Of a stretch of DNA of 64,000 nt, positions 40,073 to 48,873 are shown in pieces. Origin of the DNA: Picocystis sp. L7 (lineage: Eukaryota > Chlorophyta > Picocystophyceae > Picocystales > Picocystaceae); contig QXJR01000003.1 in the NCBI GenBank assembly GCA_020975725.1, forward strand, positions 930,001-994,000. The letters are read 5' to 3'. The position numbers and the translations under genes are program-made. The notes beneath the pieces were generated by a model, which was not told the origin of the DNA, made no database searches, and worked only from the letters and a program-made list of their open reading frames with translations. Every line of letters begins with the position of its first letter. Position 1 is the stretch's first letter.

Positions 40073-40696
40073 TCAGCCGTTGCCTTCGCTGACACCAACA
40101 GCCATGTTGTTGCTCAACAATCGGCCCTCGTCATCTAATGTTGGTGGATTTTCTACAAGTACAGTCTGTGGGGCAGGGTGGCCATGCTGTTGTTGCTGCT
40201 GTTGCTGTTGCTGCGAGTGTGTCTGGTTGTTATTTCCAGAACCAACTTGCGTGATGTAATTGCAAACTGAACATTTCACAGAATGTGCACCATGACTATA
40301 AGCTAACATTGTTTGACAACCTCCACAGTTCACATGTGCCAGTGGATGGTTTTGTATTCCCACATAGTTCAGCGTATGGCACACAGAGCACTGCACGTTG
40401 GTTGCACCACGAAGGTACATGAGCAATGTGCGACAATGACCGCACACCAGTTGTGCCATATCTGTAGCACTCTGCACCGGTGTTACATGACTGCAGAGTG
40501 CACAACGAACGTTCTGAGCACCGTGCGGATGCAGAAGCAAGGTCCTGCAACCACCACACACAATTTGTCCTTGGTTGGGTGGACTGTGGTATCGCCCACC
40601 GCCGTTCGAGGTGGAAGGTTGCATTCCTTGCGGCCGGGAGCCGCCAACTTCACTCTGATTCAAATAACTACCTGAATGAGACGCGTGTGATGTCAT
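40073..40696 (-). CDS. LSD1-type zinc-finger protein (plant LSD1/LOL family)
   Basis: A single exon of 207 residues. The ATG at 40696 ([11 protein letters not shown]) is the first true ATG of the frame. There are three LSD1 zinc fingers: [38 protein letters not shown] and [19 protein letters not shown], each with CxxC pairs and ..YxxGAxxVxC. A Gln run ([10 protein letters not shown]) is followed by [19 protein letters not shown] and MAVGV. This closely follows the Arabidopsis LSD1 C-terminus (TVVVENPMSVDESGKLVSN). In plants LSD1 restrains cell death by binding bZIP and catalase partners. Conservation of the tail points to true orthology and to the green lineage. Algal function is unknown. Confidence 0.93.
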   Translation of the reverse strand: MTSHASHSGSYLNQSEVGGSRPQGMQPSTSNGGGRYHSPPNQGQIVCGGCRTLLLHPHGAQNVRCALCSHVTPVQSATDMAQLVCGHCRTLLMYLRGATNVQCSVCHTLNYVGIQNHPLAHVNCGGCQTMLAYSHGAHSVKCSVCNYITQVGSGNNNQTHSQQQQQQQQQHGHPAPQTVLVENPPTLDDEGRLLSNNMAVGVSEGNG

Positions 40697-41939
40697 ATGC
40701 AACCCCGTCGGTCGGTCTCGAACACAACTAGGAGGTTCGACACGAAGCACCTATGGTGTTCCTAGTGTCGACTCGGCTCCTTCCACGACCGGTTTCAGGC
40801 TCCACAACCGGTCGCCGACCAGTTTTCCAACGACTTGGTCTCGATGCCAGGCCTGACGGACGTTTTTCCTTCCTACTCGTTGCGCCACTTGCGCGTCTTT
40901 GGTTCCCACTTGGTCCGCCTGTCTGGTTCGGGCTGCTGCGTTGCCTTCGACCCTCTTCGTTTTCGCTTCCGTTCGTGTCGAGTCTCGCTCGCGGGTCCAC
41001 GCAGTTTCTCCTCTCAATCTTCCCGAGGGGACGGTGTCGCGGATGCAGTGCTTTTCGGCGGCGCAGTCGGCTTCGTCAACTGCGGCACGCGCGTGGAAGC
41101 GGACTCGTCCTTCGTGTCCAATCTTCCAATCCCACGGATTCTGTTCCTCGGGCCACGTGGATGGAACTCGGGAGGGACGGGCTGTGTCCCCAGGAAATGG
41201 GAGTCGGAGGGCGGATGGCGCAGAGGATCCCCGGACGGGATGGTGGATCTGTCCGTCCTTTCTCGTCCGGAAGGGATCGGTCAGGATCCCATGGGAATGC
41301 CGGTTCGAAAGGGAAGAAGCTGGGGTTCGATCGGAGATCGCGCTGGGGTTCGATCGAATCCATAGAAAGGGGGGAAGACCGCCTTTTCCTCGAAGGCCGT
41401 GCAAAAGACCACCGGCAGACCGAGGCATGCATCCCACAACTTCCCGCTCGTCGGTCGGAGCTCGCAGAGGCTGCCCCTGAGGCTGTCGTTCCGAAGAAGC
41501 TTCGATCCTTCACGAGAGCACCGAAAACCCCTCCATTGAAGATTCTGGATAAAGCCCTTGGTGAACCACATCCCCCAACCTGTTCCCCAAGCTGTGACTT
41601 ACAAACAGGACACGATATTGCAACGTGCAAACGGATGCAGACCTAGCGCACCAGGTCGAGAAAGCGGACGTTTCAGTCTTGCTGGACGTGGAAGGATCGC
41701 GGGGGGGAGGGTTTGCGCCATGGGTGCTTGGCACAAGCCACATGTCTTCCCTGGAGAAGCTTCAAGAGTGAACGCTTGTCCTCCCACCCCGAGTAAGGGA
41801 AGAGGGTTGGTGAGTCGTCGTTGTGTTCTACTCGCCTTTCTCCACGATTCTTTGGCACCCCCCCCTCCTGAACAGGGGCCACTGCTCTTCTCATACCCAC
41901 AGTTGATCCCATCGATTTCGTGGGCAGAAAAAGTAGCGA
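40697..41939. other. Spacer before the copia element, possible small ORF
   Basis: GGTTCGAAAGGG is at 41302-41313, followed by repeated GGGGTTCGATCG words. A plus-strand frame ending at 41646 has coding-like sequence (VVPKKLRSFTRAPKTPPLKI, LDKALGEPHPP) but no clear start and no domain. It may be the 3' part of a small gene whose first exon I cannot place. The rest shows nothing recognisable. Confidence 0.35.
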
Positions 41940-41944
41940 CACCC

Positions 41945-42394
41945 TGTTAGTCAATTGGTTGTATCTCGGTACAATCATGATGGTTCACTCGAGTCACCCC
42001 AGTTCGGAGAAGATACTCCCACCCCGATGGTTTCGAGTCTCGGAAGGGATCGAAGGGACTGGGTCACCCCGTCACAGAAGACTGCAGTGGTAGGTAGCCT
42101 GTAGTGCATGGGACTGTAGCACTGCCCCCCACCTGATATACTCCAGTGGAGTGTCAGAAGGGACTGGTAGAGAGAAGTGTGGACGCTTGCTGCTGTGTTG
42201 GACTCGTGAGCCTACGAGAAGACCTGAAGAGCACGGCAACTGGAACCGTTGGAACACACGTACAGTCAAACTTGGAACCTGGTTTGTGACTCGCACGCTC
42301 GTGAGTTGAACTGTAATACTAGGTAGTGAATTACTGGTGATAATTATCGATCTCTCTCACCCAAAACCCACTGAGAAAGACTATTCGGACAACA
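41945..42394 (+). repeat. 5' LTR of the copia element
   Basis: 450 bp, TG...CA ends. It matches the copy at 46503-46952 almost base for base. A GGTTAAGAGCC stretch directly after it is the likely primer-binding region. It differs from the common TGGTATCAGAGC copia form. Confidence 0.95.
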
Positions 42395-42413
42395 GGTTAA
42401 GAGCCTTGACAGA

Positions 42414-45400
42414 ATGGCAGAAGCTGCAGGAGCAGCAGAGGTGTTTGAAGACACACCGACGATGAGCGCAAGCTCAGGACCACAAGTGGTGTCCTACAGG
42501 ATAGATTTATCCAAGGTACCTGAGTTGGACCATTCCAACTGGATTTGTTGGAAGGAAAGGATGATGAATGTGTTGGTTGTCGCTGGCTTGCGAGATACTC
42601 TCGATGCCACGGAGGACGGACCAACAGGCATGAAGAGGAGCCTGGTAGCAAGAGGCGCTATCATGCAGACCTTGAGATCTGAGGACTTGCTGTCCCTCAG
42701 AAATCTGCAGGAAGCCAAAGATGTATGGCAGAAACTGAACAGAAAGTATGATCTCCATACTGAAGTAAGTGCACAGGCAGCCCTCGACGTGTACGATGGA
42801 GTTGCGATGCATGCTGGTGAAAAGATCAGCAAGTTCATGGAGAGGGTGGAATCACTTGCCAATCTGGTGATGAACACTGGAAGAGTGGTTTCAGAGGAGG
42901 ACATGTGCAGGAAGGTGAAAAGAGGATTGCCGTCCGAGTATCGGCCTGTCCAGTTGTCGATACAGGCGTCCGGAGTCCCGCTCACGATGGATTACTTGAG
43001 AGCTCAGTTGTTGGCATTTGAGATGACTTTGGACAGCAAGCCCAAAGGCTTGAAAGCTTCTTTGAAGAAGGGCAAAAACAGAAAGCCCAAGAAAGGGCCT
43101 GGCAACAAGACAGCAGTTTGCTGGCATTGTGGAGAGGCTGGGCACATCAAGCCCCACTGCCCCAGGAAGAATGAGGACATCAGTAAAGGAACTGATGCTG
43201 GACATGAAAAAGCAAATCATACTGCTTTCATGGCATCAGCCATTGAACAGGATGTTCAGCTGTCCAGTTGGATCGTGGACAGCGGTGCCACCGAGCACAT
43301 GACAGGATGCAGAAAATTCTTTGATGACACCCTGGAGAGTGTCAATGGTAAAGAGATCAGTACTGCAGGTGGGAACCTTCCCATTGCAGGTTCTGGAGAT
43401 GTGTATCTCTCCAGAGGAGGACACAACATTGTCCTCACTGGTGTACTCTTTGTGCCTGGACTGAAATACAATCTGTTTTCAGTACCCAAGGCAATTTCTG
43501 CAGGAGCCAGTGTCACATTTGATGACACAGGCTGCACCATCAAGAAAGGTGAAGTAGAGCTGCTGGCACAGACTCTACAGGATGGATCAATGGCACTGCT
43601 GACAGATGCAGAACTGTGGCATGCCAGGCTTGGTCATCCAAGTTTGTTTGTGTTGAAGAGCATGGGACTGCCAAGTCAGCTTCCCAAGCCATGTGTGGTG
43701 TGTCCTCAGGCCAAGATGACACAGAAACCACACCAAGCCATCAAGCAGACTTACAAGCCACTGGATAGGATCTCATTTGATCTTATGGGACCAGTAGAAC
43801 CTGAAGCACTGGGAGGTCACAGGTATGTTGTGACTGCAGTGGATGCTGCCACCAAAGCCTGCAAAGTGCACCTGGCACCAAGCAAAGATGCAGCAGCAGG
43901 ATTTGTGAAGGAGACTATCAGTTGGTTTGAGCAACGTGGAGGTTGTTCTGTCAAAGCCATCAGAACAGATAGAGGCAGTGAGTTCCTGAACAAGGAACTG
44001 ATGGAGTGGCTGAAGGACCGTGGAATCATCCATGAGAAGACTGCTGGATATGAACCTCAGCAGAATGGACAAGCAGAACGGTTAAACAGAACACTTATGG
44101 AGGGCACAAGAGCCCTGCTGATACAAAGCAACATGCCCCATTCATTGTGGGGTGAAGCAGTCAGGACTGTTGCTTATGTGAGGAACCTGGTACCTGCAAA
44201 AGGTACTGGTGATAAAAGTCCTGCTGAAATGCTGACAGGCAGCAGTATAGACCTAAATCTGTTGAAGGTATGGGGTTGCAAAGCCCTGGTGCATGTTCCT
44301 GAAGAGAAAAGGTCAGGAAAGTTGGCTCCAAGAGCCCAGGAAGCTGTCTTCATTGGTTATGAAAACAGCAGCACATACAGATTTTTGGTGAATGGACAGT
44401 TGGTGCTGTCCAGGACAGCAGAATTCTTCGAAAGTGAGCCAGGTAAGCTACATGGTTCATTTGGAACACAAGAATTGGTTATACCTGATCTGCTTGTTGA
44501 ACCTGGAAATCGCCCGTTGAGCGATGTTTCCGAAAAAGCAGAAAATCCCCCTCAGCTCCTGGAGAGCGGTAAAAGCAGTGATCAGATGGTCACAGGTGGT
44601 CAAACCAGTGTGGAAAGTGTTGTTGGTGATGGTATAGCTGATACCACAGTACAGGAAAACCTGGAAGGAACAGCACCACATGACCTGGAAAATGACAATG
44701 TGAAAAATGCAGGAATTATTTCAGATTCTGATGCAGAAAGTCGTTTTGATGAGGAAACCGACTTAACGGATCAGAATGAACAAAATAAAACGTCAAGCGA
44801 AACAAGAGAACTTCAAAGTACAGAAAAATATCATTTAAGGCAACGACAAGACGTTGACTACAGGAAACTTGCTCTTGGTTTGAAGGCTGACGTGGAATCT
44901 GAAAAGCTCCCTGCAGATTTTTCTGGTTATGAAGAAGCTATGGAAAGATCTGACGCTGATCTTTGGAAAATGGCTGTCGAAGATGAAATCAGATCGTTGT
45001 ATGAGTCTGATACATGGAAAGTTGCGGATCTCCCTGCCGGAAGAAAAGCGCTGGAGACCAAGTGGGTCTTCAAGATCAAGAAAGATGCCGCCGGTAACGT
45101 TGAACGCTACAAGGCGAGGCTGGTGATCAAAGGTTTTCAGCAAAGGGAAGGCATTGATTTTGCTGAAATATATGCACCTGTTGTGAGTAAAACAGCACTC
45201 AGAATGTTCTTGACAGTAGCAGCTGTGCAAGACCTGGAACTTGAACAACTGGATATCAAGACTGCTTTTCTGAATGCAGATCTTGTGGAAGACATCTACA
45301 TGAAGTTTCCAGAAGGGGTACAACCTGTACCAGGAAAGGTGTTGAAGCTTAAGAAAAGCTTGTATGGCCTGAAGCAAGCACCAAGGATGTGGAACAAGCT

Positions 45401-46484
45401 ACTGACCACTACCCTGAAAGAGGTGCTGGGCTGTGCGTGCAACGGTGTTGAAGAATCTGTGCTGCTCTGCAGGTCAGATACTTCAGTGTGCTACATATGT
45501 GTGTATGTGGATGATATCCTGCTGGCTTCAAGTGACAAAACATTACTGCAGAAGGTCATTGATGGACTGTGTAGTAAGTTTGATGCAAGACACTTGGGGC
45601 CTGCTCACTTGTTCTGTGGTATGGTCATGACCAGGAACAGAAAAAGCAGGATGATGCACTTGTCAGAAACTGCAAAGATAGACAAGATGCTGGAAAAGTT
45701 TGGAATGGAGAATGCAAAGGAGAGTAGAGTACCACTCTCTGAATGCATGAAACAAGGAAAGGTAGAAAGTGATGAGGAATTGGTTGTGCAGTACCAGCAG
45801 TTGGTTGGACAATTGCTTTATTTGTCAACAACGGTACGGCCTGATATTGCCCATGCAGCAGCGGTGCTATCCAGATACATGAGCAAGCCTGCTCAGGAAC
45901 ACTGGAAGGCAGCACAAAGAGTATTGAAGTACTTGAAAGGAACCAGAACACATGGTCTGTGTCTTGGTCAGCATGAACCTGTATCAGCAAATGCAGAAAT
46001 GGGTTTGGAGTTGACAGGATACTGTGATTCTGATTTTGGAACCGATGTGGACACAAGGAGGTCCAGGACTGGTTTCTTGTTCCTGCTGAATGGAAGCCTG
46101 GTGGCATGGTATAGCAAGTTGCAGAAGACTGTTGCCACTAGCACTGCAGAAGCAGAATACATGGCTGTGAGTGCTTGCGTGAAAGAAGCACTGTGGATCA
46201 GAAACTTCTTGGGAAGTTTGATGAACGGTACTTGGGATGGCATCCCAATACTGAATGACAACCAAGCTACTTTGAGGATGATCAATGATCTGAATTCAGT
46301 TTCCAGATCAAAGCACATTGACATCCAGCATCACTTTGTACGAGAACGTGCAGTGCGTGGTGAAGTGAAATTTCACTACTGTCCCACGGACATCATGTTG
46401 GCAGATTATCTCACGAAGATATTGCCATCATCAAGATTTGAAGAGATCAGAGATGCTCTTCATGTTGTGAAGAAACAAGAGTGA
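42414..46484 (+). CDS. Copia gag-pol polyprotein
   Basis: One 1,356-codon frame. The gag region (about 1-215) is followed by the zinc knuckle CWHCGEAGHIKPHC near 234. The aspartic protease motif WIVDSGATEHMTG lies near 285. The gag-pre-integrase and integrase core follow (ISFDLMGP, IRTDRGSEFLN near 519, QQNGQAERLNRTL). Reverse transcriptase has KWVFKIKKD, KARLVIKGF and YVDDILLAS near 1030. RNase H has CDSDFG near 1205, STAEAEYMA, then DYLTKIL. The integrase-before-RT order places it in Ty1/copia (Pseudoviridae). It looks whole in reading. Whether it is active cannot be judged from sequence alone. Confidence 0.96.
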   Translation: MAEAAGAAEVFEDTPTMSASSGPQVVSYRIDLSKVPELDHSNWICWKERMMNVLVVAGLRDTLDATEDGPTGMKRSLVARGAIMQTLRSEDLLSLRNLQEAKDVWQKLNRKYDLHTEVSAQAALDVYDGVAMHAGEKISKFMERVESLANLVMNTGRVVSEEDMCRKVKRGLPSEYRPVQLSIQASGVPLTMDYLRAQLLAFEMTLDSKPKGLKASLKKGKNRKPKKGPGNKTAVCWHCGEAGHIKPHCPRKNEDISKGTDAGHEKANHTAFMASAIEQDVQLSSWIVDSGATEHMTGCRKFFDDTLESVNGKEISTAGGNLPIAGSGDVYLSRGGHNIVLTGVLFVPGLKYNLFSVPKAISAGASVTFDDTGCTIKKGEVELLAQTLQDGSMALLTDAELWHARLGHPSLFVLKSMGLPSQLPKPCVVCPQAKMTQKPHQAIKQTYKPLDRISFDLMGPVEPEALGGHRYVVTAVDAATKACKVHLAPSKDAAAGFVKETISWFEQRGGCSVKAIRTDRGSEFLNKELMEWLKDRGIIHEKTAGYEPQQNGQAERLNRTLMEGTRALLIQSNMPHSLWGEAVRTVAYVRNLVPAKGTGDKSPAEMLTGSSIDLNLLKVWGCKALVHVPEEKRSGKLAPRAQEAVFIGYENSSTYRFLVNGQLVLSRTAEFFESEPGKLHGSFGTQELVIPDLLVEPGNRPLSDVSEKAENPPQLLESGKSSDQMVTGGQTSVESVVGDGIADTTVQENLEGTAPHDLENDNVKNAGIISDSDAESRFDEETDLTDQNEQNKTSSETRELQSTEKYHLRQRQDVDYRKLALGLKADVESEKLPADFSGYEEAMERSDADLWKMAVEDEIRSLYESDTWKVADLPAGRKALETKWVFKIKKDAAGNVERYKARLVIKGFQQREGIDFAEIYAPVVSKTALRMFLTVAAVQDLELEQLDIKTAFLNADLVEDIYMKFPEGVQPVPGKVLKLKKSLYGLKQAPRMWNKLLTTTLKEVLGCACNGVEESVLLCRSDTSVCYICVYVDDILLASSDKTLLQKVIDGLCSKFDARHLGPAHLFCGMVMTRNRKSRMMHLSETAKIDKMLEKFGMENAKESRVPLSECMKQGKVESDEELVVQYQQLVGQLLYLSTTVRPDIAHAAAVLSRYMSKPAQEHWKAAQRVLKYLKGTRTHGLCLGQHEPVSANAEMGLELTGYCDSDFGTDVDTRRSRTGFLFLLNGSLVAWYSKLQKTVATSTAEAEYMAVSACVKEALWIRNFLGSLMNGTWDGIPILNDNQATLRMINDLNSVSRSKHIDIQHHFVRERAVRGEVKFHYCPTDIMLADYLTKILPSSRFEEIRDALHVVKKQE

Positions 46485-46502
46485 ATCATGATTGAGGGGG
46501 AG

Positions 46503-46952
46503 TGTTAGTCAATTGGCTGTATCTCGGTACAATCATGATGGTTCACTCGAGTCACCCCAGTTCGGAGAAGATACTCCCACCCCGATGGTTTCGAGTCTCG
46601 GAAGGGATCGAAGGGACTGGGTCACCCCGTCACAGAAGACTGCAGTGGTAGGTAGCCTGTAGTGCATGGGACTGTAGCACTGCCCCCCACCTGATATACT
46701 CCAGTGGAGTGTCAGAAGGGACTGGTAGAGAGAAGTGTGGACGCTTGCTGCTGTGTTGGACTCGTGAGCCTACGAGAAGACCTGAAGAGCACGGCAACTG
46801 GAACCGTTGGAACACACGTACAGTCAAACTTGGAACCTGGTTTGTGACTCGCACGCTCGTGAGTTGAACTGTAATACTAGGTAGTGAATTACTGGTGATA
46901 ATTATCGATCTCTCTCACCCAAAACCCACTGAGAAAGACTATTCGGACAACA
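46503..46952 (+). repeat. 3' LTR of the copia element
   Basis: 450 bp, same ends as the 5' LTR, followed directly by the target duplication CACCC. Confidence 0.95.
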
Positions 46953-46957
46953 CACCC

Positions 46958-47312
46958 CCGGTTACCCCGAGTAATGTTTCCTTTCGACCCGCATCAAGGG
47001 CGGGTTGGAACCAGGAACGAAACCAGGACAAACCGAGCGAATGTCCACTCCACGTCACGTAAACACGATGCGTGGCTGCGCGACCTCGAGGCAGCCGACC
47101 GCGAAGGCAGAATCGCGATGCTGGACGTCCGAGTGCGTGAAAAGAAGGAATTGGAAGCACACCACCTCGGCAAGGGGAAGGCGCTTCGAAGCCAGTGTCG
47201 GTGGCTCACCTGTCGGCGGACGTAGCCACAGGACTTGGGCCGTCTCGGCGAAGGGGCAAGGAGATGTGGAAGGTAATGCCTTCGAAGGATAAGAGCGACT
47301 CAATGCGTGCAG
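46958..47312. other. Spacer or 5' exon of the SirB1-like gene
   Basis: CCTTTCGACCC at about 46978 is a variant of the TTCGAAAGG motif. Two overlapping frames follow. One is Ser/Thr/Arg-rich like a transit peptide and reaches a donor-like GAAG|GTAATG at 47272. I could not make the phase agree with the downstream exon, so the 5' end is unresolved. Confidence 0.35.
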
Positions 47313-48422
47313 CGATATGATTTCGTACGACTGACTTTGTGTGGTGCCCGACGGAAAGAAAAAATTGTGTTCGGGAAGCCGTCCGCCCCTCGCGAGATGT
47401 ACCAGAAATATGCCGACGCGGCGAGGACTGCCTTGCTCGAGAACTTGCAAGCGGACGAATTCGACGTGCTCGAAGCAGCTTTGCAAGTTGCTGCGGAGGA
47501 CGACGCCGTGAAGACGCAGTCGGTTGTGCAACTTCCCGTTCAGTCCTACGTGCGCAGAAGAGACCGAATGGCAGACGAGTTCGCGAAGTTCTACCTTCCG
47601 GATGATAGAAGCTCCGAGAACATTCTGAAGGCTCTAGAAGAGTACATGTTTGATACAATGAAGTATAAACTTGCCGTGATCGAACTGGAAGTTTTCAGCA
47701 GCTACCGCACCTATGCGCACCACGTGCTAGCACAGAAATGCGGCAACAGTGTTGGCCTTTCGATTGTGCTGGGGGGAATGGTTTACAAGCTGCAGGAGAA
47801 GGGGGTGATAGATTTCGATGTATCATACGTGGTGCCAAACTATGGAGCGGTACCAATGCTAGTTTTGGGCGCCGACAATGACCCGTTGGGATCTGAGTTT
47901 TCCTCTGTGTCATCGTGCTTCAACCGGCCAGTTACGGATAGGACACTGATATACATGCTGTTGGATTCCTTGAAGAAGTTTTTCTGGCCTTGGGATTGGC
48001 CAAGTGGTAGCGAATCCGGGTTTTTGCCCGCAGCAGAGGCTGCTGTCTCCAACAGCAGGGTCGGCACAGCTGCAGCTGGGACTGGTATTATCCAAGCTTC
48101 AGGAAGACCTTTTGGAGACTTGGAGCGGGCTTTGCTTTCCACCGAGAGACTGGTTGATTGTGGTGCTTCCTCGACCCAGATGAAGGACAAAGGGGTCCTT
48201 CTGTACCACTTGAAACGTTACGAAGAATCTTACCATGCGTTTCAGGAATATGTGGGCAAGCGGTCCTCCGAGGCATCGGCCGCACTTTCCCCTGAGCACG
48301 TTGATCTGGGCTCCGATCACTTTGAAGAGGGGGGACGGGAGGCGACCCTCCTACGAGACATGTTAGCTCGTCTTCCCTTGTTGATCACGGAGAGCCAATG
48401 GTCCGAGTCCATGGATCCTTGA
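47313..48422 (+). CDS. SirB1-like transglutaminase-fold/TPR protein, 5' end uncertain
   Basis: The frame runs from an acceptor-like GTGCAG (47312) to the stop. The first ATG inside is at 47397 (MYQKYADAARTALLENLQ), so a targeting exon upstream is likely. Matching the SirB1 N-terminal family (transglutaminase-like fold) are LEEYMFDTMKY, TYAHHVLAQKCGNSVGLSIV and VSYVVPNYGAVPMLV. The region corresponding to RCGNPVALA in bacteria reads KCGNSVGLS, keeping the Cys. The C-terminal part has a TPR-like unit (KDKGVLLYHLKRYEESYHAFQEY). Plant plastid proteins have the same two-part design. Enzymatic activity is not established for the family. Confidence 0.75.
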   Translation, partial: RYDFVRLTLCGARRKEKIVFGKPSAPREMYQKYADAARTALLENLQADEFDVLEAALQVAAEDDAVKTQSVVQLPVQSYVRRRDRMADEFAKFYLPDDRSSENILKALEEYMFDTMKYKLAVIELEVFSSYRTYAHHVLAQKCGNSVGLSIVLGGMVYKLQEKGVIDFDVSYVVPNYGAVPMLVLGADNDPLGSEFSSVSSCFNRPVTDRTLIYMLLDSLKKFFWPWDWPSGSESGFLPAAEAAVSNSRVGTAAAGTGIIQASGRPFGDLERALLSTERLVDCGASSTQMKDKGVLLYHLKRYEESYHAFQEYVGKRSSEASAALSPEHVDLGSDHFEEGGREATLLRDMLARLPLLITESQWSESMDP

Positions 48423-48873
48423 TCTTCCATCCTTGGTCAAGTTCTGGTTTCGCATACCTTCACCCCCTTCTCTTTCCTTCCTCCCCTTCTGGATCGGTCC
48501 CTTGCCCCTACTGTCCCCCCGGGTCCCTCGGGTTCGAAAAGGACCAAGCACGTGCTTGTCCACACCCCAGTGGATGGGGCACAGCCCTTGAGCACGTGAT
48601 CAGGGGAGTCTCGATCCCCATTCCGAACGACGGTTGGCGGCGCATCTTTCGACAGGCTGGAACCGAGAGGGGGATCCCATTTCCCTCCCGAGGGTTTCTG
48701 GCCCCGGCCCGGCCGCCTTCCTGCGGCATCTGTTCCCGTTCGCCCCATCCTTCGAGGCGTTTCTCCTTCCTGATTCTCCCACGTGGTCGCCACCCGTCGA
48801 GGAGGAGGTCGGACTGGGAGGGGGACGCCTGGCCTCTCGGACGAGCGTCTCTTCAGAACGAGGAACCAACGCC
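48423..48873. other. Promoter region of the ATP-grasp gene
   Basis: Contains GGGTTCGAAAAGGACC (about 48530-48545), 330-340 bp upstream of the start, and a CACGTG pair around 48550-48597. The frame is open into the gene but reads as low-complexity leader. Confidence 0.5.

Larger units (their letters stand above)
41945..46952 (+). mobile_element. Ty1/copia LTR retrotransposon, looks whole and young
   Basis: The element is 5,008 bp, bounded by 450-bp LTRs and flanked by the 5-bp target duplication CACCC (41940-41944 and 46953-46957). The LTRs begin TGTTAG and end CAACA. A purine-rich tract (GAGGGGGAG, 46494-46502) precedes the 3' LTR. One continuous polyprotein frame carries gag, protease, integrase, reverse transcriptase and RNase H in the copia order. 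By eye the LTRs are almost identical, so the insertion is recent. It sits in the spacer upstream of the SirB1-like gene in the same orientation as that gene. No envelope-like frame is present. Confidence 0.97.
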
